NCBI GenBank assembly: GCA_964291505.2
Contig: OZ220216.1
Coordinates: 62,001-126,000, forward strand
DNA: 64,000 nucleotides
Reading direction: 5' to 3'
Source of the DNA: Kistimonas sp964291505
GTDB taxonomy: Bacteria > Pseudomonadota > Gammaproteobacteria > Pseudomonadales > Endozoicomonadaceae
Part shown: piece after piece, positions 17,130 through 25,281 of the stretch
Layout: the number at the start of each line of letters is the position of its first letter
Position numbering within the stretch: position 1 is the stretch's first letter
Notes under the pieces: generated by a model
Told to the model about the DNA's origin: nothing
What the model saw: only the letters and a program-made list of their open reading frames with translations
Database searches by the model: none
Program-made: the position numbers and the translations under genes

Positions 17130-19535
17130 TTATGCATCCGGGGTGTCGATAAACTCGCTTTCCTGGGCATGGGCAGATGTGTTTCTCTCTCCCTGCTTTC
17201 GACGTTTGGCTAGCTTGATAGCAGGCTTCCATTCCAGCCACTTCGGATCTGCCTTTTCATGCAGAGTGAAGCGCATACCGGGTTTAATCGGTGTAGTGCC
17301 TGCTGCCGGGGTAGCGAAGGCAATGCCCCCTGCCAGAAGGCTTTCCAGCGACTCAGTACGAATTTTTGCGCCACTGAATAGGCCGACATCAACGTCTATG
17401 CCGCTGGCATTCCAGAACCGCGTATCCGGTGTGATCAATGGTGCGTAATGGTCGTCTATCGTCAGGAAAATAATGACATGGTCTGCCGGATTGCCGAGAC
17501 GATAACCTGATACTTCACCCACCTGAATCTCTCGGTAATACACCGGATTGCCCTTGGCTATGGAACCCAGACGGTCTGATATCAGTCTTACTTTCAAACC
17601 TGTCAGGCCATTTCCTTGTGCCGGGGGACGATTGCGGGCAATAAACTCTGTTTTTTCAGGTGTGACCTTATCAGCAGGGTCCACCTGAATGTACTGGCCT
17701 TTGATCAGTGTATCCAGATTGGCCGTTCGGGCCAGCCCCAGTTCAGGTTTGACCAGCCAGAACCGTGCGCCTTCACGGGCCAGCCAGCGGTTGTCGTTGT
17801 AGATCAGGGTATCGGCGATAATGGTGGAATGATCGGGATCGGCGATGTCATGATCCAGTTTGACCCGCTTCACCTCACCCACTTCCATGCCCCGGAATTT
17901 CAACGGCGTACCGGTTTTCAAACCCTCGCCGGAATCAAACCGGATGCGGACCATGAGTCCCGTTTCCATGGCTGCCTGTTCGGTGTCGTACAGCGTGAAA
18001 CTGTGACCGTTTTTGACAGCCGGCGCTTTCACTGAGGGGGTAGCCAATCCGATGCCACCATTCATCAGTGTGGCCAGTGTGCCTGTATTAATGCTCAAAC
18101 CGGACAGGTCGCCTTTAATGTGAATACCGCTCAGGTTCCAGAATCGGCTGTCTTGATTCACCAGATGAGCGAACTCGGGACGAATGAAAACGTTAATCCG
18201 GATACTGCTGTTATCCGATGCCAGTGAATATTGTTGTACAGAGCCGATCTGAATCTGACGGTATAACACGGGGCTACCAACACTGACACCCGCTAAGGTA
18301 GGGGCTTCCAATGTCAGGTGCAGGCCAGGTGCATTGGGGCTGACCGGAGGACGTTTGTCGAGTCCGACAAATGTACGACGTTGCTTGTTGGCTTCCACAT
18401 CCTTGAGATTCACATCCATGCTGATGTAGGGGCCGCTGAGCAGTGCGTCGAGGCCAGATACGCCTTCCATGGATAATTGCGGTTCTACTACCCAGAACCG
18501 GGTGCCTTCCACCAACGCTGGCTCAGCACGCGGATCCATGTATATGCGGGCGGTAATTTGACTCAGGTTATCGGAAATATCGACAGATTCGACCATGCCG
18601 ATTTCAAACCCCATGAACATCACCTTGGTGCGTCCTTCCTCCAGATGAACACCGGTGGGGAAGGTGATTTCAACCGGAATGCCGGTGCGGGCGTTGTCAT
18701 AATCATCGTAGAGAGTAAATAGCGCACCATTATGACCCTGTGGTTGTTCAGGCTCATGGTCAGGGGTGCTAAAGGCAATACCGCCCTTGATAATGCTGAG
18801 TACCGATTGGGTTCTGACCTTGAGGCTGGAAAGTCCGCCGGAGACTTCGACACCGCCAGCATTCCAGAACCGGGTATTCATCCGTACCAGGTGGGCATAG
18901 GTGGGGCGCACAAATACCTGAATATCGACATGCTGGTTATCGGCACTCAGGTTGTAACCAATGACTTCACCAACCTGTAAACGACGGTAGTATATCGGGC
19001 TGCCCTGGGTCACCGAGTTCAGGTTGCTGGTACGCAAGGTAATGCGCAGGCCGTCAGGATCCTGAATGGCGGGTGGCTCTTCTTCGGCAACGTATACTTT
19101 TTTGCTTTTTTCCGTACTTTTACCGGGCAAGAAACCGATATAGTTGCCGGAGAAAAGGGTATCCAGCCCACTGATGCCTGCCATCGATACGGTTGGCTTA
19201 ACCATCCAGAATTCGGCAGTCGTGGTGAGATAGGGCATCATTTGCCGACTCATCTCAATGTGTACATTAACGCCTTTCAGGTCAGGCATCAGGACAAGGT
19301 CCTTGACCTTACCGACGGCCAGCCCGTTATAGACAACCTGTGTCTTGCCGGGTTCAAGCCCTTCTGCATCCGGAAACTGGACGGTGATAATGACACCACC
19401 TTCCATAAAGGCACGCCACGCCAGCCACAGGCCGATCATCAGGGCAATCAGCGGCAACAGCCATATGGTGGATAGCCGACGTTTCGGGGTAATGATATCC
19501 GGCTCCTGCAGTATGGGCTTGTCGATATCAGTCAT
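17130..19535 (-). CDS. pqiB: LetB/PqiB-family MCE protein with six MCE domains
   Basis: An intermembrane lipid-transport protein: one N-terminal membrane anchor (about 19-39) followed by six tandem MCE domains of about 110-120 residues that would stack into a hydrophobic tunnel across the periplasm. Each repeat has the pattern 'G..V.Y.G..VG.V' and ends with a hydrophobic pore-loop segment such as SGLDTLFSGNYI or SLLAGGIAFATP. PqiB has three and LetB (YebT) seven MCE domains in E. coli, so six is intermediate and closer to LetB. The start was placed at MTDIDKP because an upstream extension to 19649 would overlap the preceding pqiA-like gene. It is the last gene of the pqiA-pqiA-pqiB operon. 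Confidence 0.9.
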   Translation of the reverse strand: MTDIDKPILQEPDIITPKRRLSTIWLLPLIALMIGLWLAWRAFMEGGVIITVQFPDAEGLEPGKTQVVYNGLAVGKVKDLVLMPDLKGVNVHIEMSRQMMPYLTTTAEFWMVKPTVSMAGISGLDTLFSGNYIGFLPGKSTEKSKKVYVAEEEPPAIQDPDGLRITLRTSNLNSVTQGSPIYYRRLQVGEVIGYNLSADNQHVDIQVFVRPTYAHLVRMNTRFWNAGGVEVSGGLSSLKVRTQSVLSIIKGGIAFSTPDHEPEQPQGHNGALFTLYDDYDNARTGIPVEITFPTGVHLEEGRTKVMFMGFEIGMVESVDISDNLSQITARIYMDPRAEPALVEGTRFWVVEPQLSMEGVSGLDALLSGPYISMDVNLKDVEANKQRRTFVGLDKRPPVSPNAPGLHLTLEAPTLAGVSVGSPVLYRQIQIGSVQQYSLASDNSSIRINVFIRPEFAHLVNQDSRFWNLSGIHIKGDLSGLSINTGTLATLMNGGIGLATPSVKAPAVKNGHSFTLYDTEQAAMETGLMVRIRFDSGEGLKTGTPLKFRGMEVGEVKRVKLDHDIADPDHSTIIADTLIYNDNRWLAREGARFWLVKPELGLARTANLDTLIKGQYIQVDPADKVTPEKTEFIARNRPPAQGNGLTGLKVRLISDRLGSIAKGNPVYYREIQVGEVSGYRLGNPADHVIIFLTIDDHYAPLITPDTRFWNASGIDVDVGLFSGAKIRTESLESLLAGGIAFATPAAGTTPIKPGMRFTLHEKADPKWLEWKPAIKLAKRRKQGERNTSAHAQESEFIDTPDA

Positions 19536-19560
19536 ACGATGTGTTTTCCGTGAATGAACA

Positions 19561-20211
19561 TTATTTGTCGTCGGTTGTACTGACTGCCGCCTTAGGCAGT
19601 TTACTACGGGCCGGTGGTTCAATGGCATCCCACAGCAAGCGTGGGTCAAAACTGGTGGCTGCCAGCATGGTCAGCACTACCACACTGGAAAAGGCCACCG
19701 CGCCAGGCCCGGCCTCGATGGTGCCAAGACGGCCAAAGCTGACCAGGGCCACGAGGATCGAAATCATGAAAATATCCAGCATGGACCAGCGCCCGATCCA
19801 CTCAATGAACCGATAGAGTTGGATATGTCGGCGGATCTGAGCCGGTTTTCCTTTCCGTACGGCCATTAGCAGGATGACCATGCCGATCAGCTTGAACAGG
19901 GGGACCAGAATACTGGCGGTGAAGACCAGCAGGGCAATAGGCACCATATCATGACGCATCAGTTCGATGACGCCGGACATAATGGTATCCGGTGTGCCTT
20001 TACCAAACTGGCTCACCGTCATGATGGGCAGCAGGTTGGCGGGAATAAACAGAATGGCTGCAGTGATTAGCAGAGCCCAGGTGCGCTGGATACTGTTCCG
20101 GCGTCGGATATACACCGTGGCACCACAGCGTGGGCAGTGATTCAGATCACTATGACAAACCTCATGGCAGTCGAGACACTGTTGCAGGCCAAGGCGCTTG
20201 CCGGTGGTCAT
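19561..20211 (-). CDS. pqiA: PqiA/LetA-like membrane protein, C-terminal-half equivalent
   Basis: A 216-aa protein with a zinc-ribbon (CLDCHEVC...CPRC, about residues 12-31) followed by four hydrophobic segments and the PqiA-domain IPANLLPIM and RWSMLDIF motifs. It corresponds to the second half of E. coli LetA/PqiA, which carry two such modules in one chain. It starts within the stop codon of the upstream half (4-bp ATGA overlap) and ends 25 bp before the MCE gene. LetA is thought to feed or drive lipid transport through LetB; here the two halves would have to assemble as a heterodimer. Confidence 0.9.
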   Translation of the reverse strand: MTTGKRLGLQQCLDCHEVCHSDLNHCPRCGATVYIRRRNSIQRTWALLITAAILFIPANLLPIMTVSQFGKGTPDTIMSGVIELMRHDMVPIALLVFTASILVPLFKLIGMVILLMAVRKGKPAQIRRHIQLYRFIEWIGRWSMLDIFMISILVALVSFGRLGTIEAGPGAVAFSSVVVLTMLAATSFDPRLLWDAIEPPARSKLPKAAVSTTDDK

Positions 20212-20858
20212 GGCTGATCCTCCAGCAGTTCCCAGATGTGGTGTTCATTCAACAGGAGAGATATGCCAATTTCTGACAGCATTAAACCAATAAAACACAC
20301 CATGCCCATACCGGGATGCACACTGGCAATATCCACCAGTTTTACGATAGCCACCAGAATGCCCAGGAGATAAATCTCCAGCATCCCCCATTCACCGAGA
20401 CGGTGGTAGAGGCGGAACAGTGTTCGGGCCATCATCCGTTGTTTGCGCAGTTTGATCGCCATGATGATGAAGAACAGTGCCGCGAGCCGAATCAACGGAA
20501 TGAGCATGGCGCACAGGAAAACGACAAATGCCACAAACAGGTAACCCTCTTCATAGAGGGCGCGGACACCGGCAAGGACGGTATTGTGCTGTTCATCGCC
20601 CATCAGAGACAGGCTGAGGATTGGAAACGTATTGGCCGGAATATAAAACAGCAGCCCGGTAATGATCAGTGCCATAAGCTGGCTGAGCGAGCCATGCTTG
20701 GCATCGGCCAGTATGTGGTTACAGCGTGGACATTGCGCCCGGGTTCCCGCGACCAGTGTGGGCGGTGTCATCGCCAGGTCGCATTCCGGACAAAGCCAGA
20801 TCCGTGTCGTCACGTGATGTAAACCTTCTGCCAGCCAGGGTAACGGATGTTCATTCAA
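20208..20858 (-). CDS. pqiA: PqiA/LetA-like membrane protein, N-terminal-half equivalent
   Basis: A 216-aa first gene of the operon, with a zinc ribbon (CPEC...CPRC, about 23-46) and four membrane segments including IPANTFPILS and EWGMLEIYLLG, which are the PqiA-domain hallmarks. It is a paralogue of the next gene and represents the first module of a LetA protein. Two-gene LetA arrangements are known in some gammaproteobacteria, so this is a split rather than a mutation: both halves are intact, have their own starts and overlap by ATGA. Confidence 0.9.
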   Translation of the reverse strand: MNEHPLPWLAEGLHHVTTRIWLCPECDLAMTPPTLVAGTRAQCPRCNHILADAKHGSLSQLMALIITGLLFYIPANTFPILSLSLMGDEQHNTVLAGVRALYEEGYLFVAFVVFLCAMLIPLIRLAALFFIIMAIKLRKQRMMARTLFRLYHRLGEWGMLEIYLLGILVAIVKLVDIASVHPGMGMVCFIGLMLSEIGISLLLNEHHIWELLEDQP

Positions 20859-21050
20859 TCAGGATGCCAGCAAGAAAAACTGGCGTATAAAAAAGACGCG
20901 CGATAAGAAATTATCACACGACGTCTGTCAATCCATAATTACAGCATAAAACCCATAGCAGAATGCGTGCCTTGTCTCGTAAGAATAGGCATCACAGCAA
21001 GGTTATTTACATGATCATTATGCCAGACGGCGGGATCGTTTCGGTTTGGA

Positions 21051-21947
21051 TCAGGTGTGTGGTTCCAGGACTGTGCTGTTTCGAAGACTGGCTTCCTCGC
21101 GGGCAATCACTCCCAGTCTGAGACCGGTACGGCGACAGTGCATGGAATCATAGGGTTTTCCGCAATGCATTACCTGAGAGTTATCCCATAACACGACATC
21201 GCCTGTTTGCCATCGATGACTGTATACCTGGCAAAGCGCCAGAATTTCATCGAGCAGGTTATGCCAGAACGTGCGGGCTGCAACGGGGTCGTTTTCCATG
21301 CCGGTGGGGATTGCGGTATCAGAGCCCATGTAGAGGCCTTTACGGGCAATGAGTTCATGTTCGCTCACCAGGGGATGCGACTTGGTTGGTGACGGATCAC
21401 TGGATGGACTGAAAGCCGGCGGCTGGTGGAGTAAATGAATGGGTTCTAGCTCTGCTTTTCGTTCAGGGCTAAGTTTTCGCCAGGCTTCCAGTTGGTCAAG
21501 AAATTCCGTGGTGTGGGGACGGCCATCCAGCCCTTGGTCCGGGACATCGTGGACGTGAAGCATGACCACATATAGCGCATTCATCGGCAGCCCGTCCATT
21601 CGGGGTAGAGCATCCTTGTCGTGATGCCATTGGCAGGCGACATGCTCAACAGGTTTTTCCACAGGGCCTTCCGGATTGCCCAGTACCGCAACATGTTCGC
21701 TGCGGAGTGCCTTTGGTAGACGAGGGTTAACAGTACCTCCCAGTATTTGATCCCCAAACGTTGCTCGCGCAAAGCACTCAAGTTCATGGGCTGCCAGATG
21801 CTGATTCCGGACAACAATCACACCATGCTGCCAAAGGGCATGCCTCAGTTCCCGGCGCTGGTCATCGTTGAGATGCTTGAGGTTATTACCCTTACAGACC
21901 TCAACGCCAAGGCGAGGGTGATGCTCTGTCATTTGATAGGTAGCCAT
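21051..21947 (-). CDS. TauD/TfdA-family Fe(II)/2-oxoglutarate dioxygenase
   Basis: A 298-aa oxygenase. The N-terminal segment HALWQHGVIVVRNQHL is typical of TauD-like enzymes. The iron triad is HxD in CQWHHDKDALP (about residue 108) with the distal His in VMHCGKPYDSM, and the 2-oxoglutarate-binding Arg in RRTGLRLGVI. TauD relatives cleave taurine or hydroxylate diverse acids; no sulfur-uptake genes are adjacent, so the substrate is unknown. The gene is monocistronic. Confidence 0.85.
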   Translation of the reverse strand: MATYQMTEHHPRLGVEVCKGNNLKHLNDDQRRELRHALWQHGVIVVRNQHLAAHELECFARATFGDQILGGTVNPRLPKALRSEHVAVLGNPEGPVEKPVEHVACQWHHDKDALPRMDGLPMNALYVVMLHVHDVPDQGLDGRPHTTEFLDQLEAWRKLSPERKAELEPIHLLHQPPAFSPSSDPSPTKSHPLVSEHELIARKGLYMGSDTAIPTGMENDPVAARTFWHNLLDEILALCQVYSHRWQTGDVVLWDNSQVMHCGKPYDSMHCRRTGLRLGVIAREEASLRNSTVLEPHT

Positions 21948-22338
21948 TTTGCGACGCGTAGAGAGTGAATTACCAATGATGACTTAGCGGTTTTTACAGT
22001 CTTTTACTGTAGATGATGTCGTGCTGCTTTGAGTGATGGAAATAGGCTTGAGTGGTTAGATTGACTGAACAGCCAGAGGATGTTCTCAATGAAGTGCCCC
22101 AGGCGTGCAGGTAGGGCAATCTGCATGTCTTGGTTTGTCTGTAATGGTTTTCATACCGTGACAGTGATATCGCATAAACCAGGGATAATAGTCATCGTTT
22201 CCGGCAATCTGGTTATTGTTACATCTATAAATGCTCCCTAAGGTTTGCCAGCAACCCGGTGAGATGGGCTGTACGGTTTTGCCTCGTTCGGGCAAAAAAA
22301 CAGGATGAACCAATGAAAGTTAAGGGGCATAACAAGCT
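21948..22338. other. intergenic region between dioxygenase and ankyrin locus
   Basis: This 391-bp stretch must hold the divergent promoters of the TauD-like gene and the accessory locus. A TTG-started minus-strand ORF (22086-22313, 75 aa, Cys-rich) has no ribosome-binding site and is not credible. The last 15 bp before the accessory ORF contain AAGGGG. No other feature was seen. Confidence 0.5.
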
Positions 22339-23121
22339 ATGGGGGATTCATTAAGAGGGAGAGGCGCTGGAAGGGCTCAACCACCATCACCGTTTAACGA
22401 AAGGCACCACCGAGACCAGGCACAGGCTGACAGACTGCCTAGAGGAAGTGCGAGGGGGCGGGCAAGGAGCCGAGGCAGCAGCAGTCAGAGGCGTATACGG
22501 CCGAGGCCTATGTCCGGAGCTGGTGCAACACAAGCGGTTGCCGATGCTTCCTCTCGGGGCAAAAGCGTGTCTGTCAGGCAGGTCTCAGAAGGATCTCACC
22601 AGAGCCTGCTGACGGGTGAAGAAAAAAAACGTTTGGATGTCGGTTATGCGGCATGTCAGTCGAAAGAGCCGGATCAGGCTTTGAAACGCGTCGCTGAGTC
22701 GCCTAATGAAAGCGAGCCGTCATCTTGTGTGGTGCCCGACAAAGGAGATGAGTATCTAGATATCGTGATGCATGTTTATCGCGAGTTTGCGGTAATTAGC
22801 AGTGACCCTGAGACTCACATTTATTCTACGTTTGAAGCTTCTGCCTCCGATGGACAAGCATTGCCTGATTATCCTGTTGTTGAGGTGCCAAGTGTGGTCA
22901 ATGACCCAATGGGTGAGGCAATAGTGCCGGTTGGTATGCCGCTAGCACAGGACAAGCGTGATGTACTCGCTCCATCGGAAGATGTAAAGGACGCGACTAT
23001 TGAGTTAATGCCGCCTGAGAAGCTCACAGGGCAAGTGATACTCGCGGAAAGCGCCATCGTTGGACAACCATCATGCTCTGAGCACGTTCCATCAGATCCT
23101 GAGATAAAGTGTGGTCAATAA
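22339..23121 (+). CDS. Arg-rich, disordered accessory protein (segment 1 of interrupted locus)
   Basis: A 260-aa ORF starting MGDSLRGRGAGRAQ. The first 80 residues are Arg/Gly/Ser-rich and disordered; the rest is acidic and Pro/Ser/Val-rich with no known domain. AAGGGG lies about 12 bases upstream of the ATG. It ends in TAA at 23119, and the same frame reopens at once as the next ORF. It may be an independent protein or the N-terminal part of a 2.9-kb gene broken by stops. Composition resembles unstructured leader regions of host-directed effectors in host-associated bacteria; that is inference. Confidence 0.55.
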   Translation: MGDSLRGRGAGRAQPPSPFNERHHRDQAQADRLPRGSARGRARSRGSSSQRRIRPRPMSGAGATQAVADASSRGKSVSVRQVSEGSHQSLLTGEEKKRLDVGYAACQSKEPDQALKRVAESPNESEPSSCVVPDKGDEYLDIVMHVYREFAVISSDPETHIYSTFEASASDGQALPDYPVVEVPSVVNDPMGEAIVPVGMPLAQDKRDVLAPSEDVKDATIELMPPEKLTGQVILAESAIVGQPSCSEHVPSDPEIKCGQ

Positions 23122-23124
23122 CGT

Positions 23125-24156
23125 TTGAAGGCCGTGGCGACAGAATCAAAAGAGATACAAGAGGCGGAGCCGTTATTACAGGTGTCACGGGTGGATTTAT
23201 TGGCATTACAGAGGCAGAAGGAATTACCCGTCAATATTGTTACGGATACATTGGGGCAAGCTACACAGACCGAACGAGTGACAGCGCCAGGCTGGAGTGT
23301 TGAATGCCTGGAAGGTGACACGGAACTGCCAGTGAAGCAAGCACAGAGTCTTGGGGCTCGGCTGGACGGCACGGAGTTATTACCACTCAGGCAAATGCAT
23401 TCAATCACTACGCAAGTGGCTTTTGAGGATATTCAAACCACCCACACAGACAGAGACAGCATCATGCCTGCTGATAATAAGAAAGCTTCCTCCGCTGGCA
23501 TGGCGAGTGTATCCCCTGACTTATCGGCAAGCCCGGAACCCGGTGCGAATCGTCTGAACATACGCCACGGCATTTCCACTGGAGACTCAGACTCTGATGA
23601 GAGCTTCTACTCTGCTGAAGAGGGGGAAACCGAAGTGTTGGATCATGAAGGTCAACCAGACCAGCAGCCGTCAAAGAATCAATACTCTATCAGTCATAAA
23701 GATGTTTCCCGGGCAGATCATGTTGATCATGATCTCGGTAGGAAAAAAGAGGGTATTGGTCCCGGTCCAGGGCCTTCGTCATCAACGGTTGTTGCGACAC
23801 TTCCAAAAGAAATGAAAGCTGCTAGCGATAAGGCGGGAAATGAAGCCGCTGCACCACAAAGAGATGTTCGGCCGAAAGAGGTAAGGCCAACAGTATCCAA
23901 ACAGTCAGATGATGCAAAAGCTAAGAAAAAGAAGGCAAAAAAAAGAAAAGAGAAGTCGGTGACAGACCAGAAATCAGCTGTTTTATCAGAAGAGAAAACT
24001 GTAACCGAAAAGGCCGAAGCATCAGTAAGCTTGGACAATCAGGCTGGAAGATCGCGTGTGTCGTCAGAAAAGAAACCAATAGTAAAACCGAGTATTGGGA
24101 GATTTAAACTTAACCTCAAAAATAAGTTAGTAGATCAGGCAATACAATTCCTTTGA
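23125..24156 (+). CDS. disordered Lys/Glu-rich accessory ORF (segment 2 of interrupted locus)
   Basis: A 343-residue open frame in the same phase as the ORFs on both sides. Composition is of low complexity: an acidic patch SDSDESFYSAEEGE (about 165-180) and a Lys-rich run (KAKKKKAKKRKEK, about 270) that resembles nuclear-localisation-type basic clusters. It has only a TTG as possible start, one codon after the upstream stop, and no ribosome-binding site. This makes it more likely the middle part of a longer protein (nonsense mutation or stop read-through) than a separate gene. It ends at TGA 24154. Confidence 0.45.
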   Translation: MKAVATESKEIQEAEPLLQVSRVDLLALQRQKELPVNIVTDTLGQATQTERVTAPGWSVECLEGDTELPVKQAQSLGARLDGTELLPLRQMHSITTQVAFEDIQTTHTDRDSIMPADNKKASSAGMASVSPDLSASPEPGANRLNIRHGISTGDSDSDESFYSAEEGETEVLDHEGQPDQQPSKNQYSISHKDVSRADHVDHDLGRKKEGIGPGPGPSSSTVVATLPKEMKAASDKAGNEAAAPQRDVRPKEVRPTVSKQSDDAKAKKKKAKKRKEKSVTDQKSAVLSEEKTVTEKAEASVSLDNQAGRSRVSSEKKPIVKPSIGRFKLNLKNKLVDQAIQFL

Positions 24157-24176
24157 TCAGGCAACGATCAGGCAAC
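24155..24176 (+). repeat. 11-bp tandem duplication at segment 2/3 junction
   Basis: GATCAGGCAAC occurs twice head to tail (24155-24165 and 24166-24176), with a 10-bp copy (GATCAGGCAA) 22 bp earlier at 24133-24142. The first stop codon base pair set (TGA at 24154) is directly at the edge of this repeat, suggesting slippage near the interruption. Confidence 0.85.
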
Positions 24177-24177
24177 G

Positions 24178-25281
24178 ATGATGATGCCTGTTGATGACGA
24201 AGGACATTTGCCTGTCCTGAAAATGCTTCGAGACGGTTTGCTTCACAAAACACACATTCCTGAACTGCAACGGAGAGGCTTGAGTATCAACGAAATGATA
24301 GATGCCCCGAAAGGATTTCATTCGAATAAAACAACGGTGTTCTTTTATTTGGTGGTAATGGCATGTGAGTCTGGTGACAGGGATTTAACGGATAAAAGCC
24401 TTGAATTGATTGAAAGCTTTTTGGCGTTAGGGGCAGACCCGAATCAATGGTGTGATTTAAAGCAGGGGGTTAGATGGCCACTGGTTGGTTATGTTGTAAA
24501 CATGAGGAAGAATAAAGTTCTTGCGTTATTGAAAAAGCAAGAATGTAACATGAATGTTGTCTTTTCGGAAAAGGATCAAACCCATTATACGCCCTTAATG
24601 TTAGCTATTGAGAAAGAAAAAGGAAAAGCCGGCCCCTCTGCTATTGTGAAAACCCTGATTGAGGGTGGTGCAAATATTAATCAGACGGTAAAAAAATATA
24701 CACCAGAATCAACTGAAATAACGTTTACACCATTAATGTTTGCTTTGGCTCTGGGTAATATGAGTCTTGCACGTCAAGTGGTAAAGGCTGGTGCTGATAT
24801 CAATATTCCAAAAACAGTAAAAAATGTAGAAGGTAGTACTGTCAAGGAATTGTATCCAACCATGCATATGGTACAAAGGCGTAACATTGATGATCTAAAA
24901 AAGTTTTTGGAAGCGGCTTCAGCGAAGCCTGATAGCATTAATCAAGTCAATCTGCTGAACATGAATCACCCAATGCTTGAGAGGAGTCGACAAAGTCTAA
25001 CGGCTCTCCATGTTGTGGTGGCCAATCATATTGTGGATGTACGCGATAAATATAATGAGCGTCGTGAAGCAAGAAACGAAACAATTAAAAGCCAGGTACA
25101 GAAAATAGAAGGGGAAACCAGGAAGGTTGTTGATTTACTGCGTCAATATGGCTCAGATTTTAAGTGTGAAAATGGTGCTGGTGAAACAGCCCATGCATAT
25201 TATTGCTCTTTGTTCATGAGATTCGTTGATGAACAGTTGCGTGAATTTTGTAATAAAAATCTTTTTACCGAAAACGGGTAG
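24178..25281 (+). CDS. ankyrin-repeat protein (segment 3 of interrupted locus)
   Basis: A 367-aa protein in clearly more AT-rich DNA than its neighbours. Ankyrin-type repeats are visible: LIESFLALGADPNQW, TPLMLAIEKEKGK..IVKTLIEGGANINQ, TPLMFALALGNMSLARQVVKAGADINIP, and a degenerate TALHVVVANHIVD..VVDLLRQYGSDF. It has a helical C-terminus and no signal peptide. Three ATGs start it and only a weak AGG precedes them. It is in the same frame as the two upstream ORFs and may be their C-terminal domain. The 3' end overlaps the convergent MFS gene by 82 bp. Ankyrin proteins of this kind are often host-interaction proteins; no secretion signal can be read here. Confidence 0.75.
   Translation: MMMPVDDEGHLPVLKMLRDGLLHKTHIPELQRRGLSINEMIDAPKGFHSNKTTVFFYLVVMACESGDRDLTDKSLELIESFLALGADPNQWCDLKQGVRWPLVGYVVNMRKNKVLALLKKQECNMNVVFSEKDQTHYTPLMLAIEKEKGKAGPSAIVKTLIEGGANINQTVKKYTPESTEITFTPLMFALALGNMSLARQVVKAGADINIPKTVKNVEGSTVKELYPTMHMVQRRNIDDLKKFLEAASAKPDSINQVNLLNMNHPMLERSRQSLTALHVVVANHIVDVRDKYNERREARNETIKSQVQKIEGETRKVVDLLRQYGSDFKCENGAGETAHAYYCSLFMRFVDEQLREFCNKNLFTENG

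Noticed and set aside
22281..22302. hairpin TTTTGCC-GGGCAAAA as terminator
   Set aside because: The T-run precedes the stem on both strands instead of following it, so it is not a usable terminator.
22086..22313. 75-aa Cys-rich minus-strand ORF
   Set aside because: TTG start without a ribosome-binding site and no family pattern; weak candidate only.
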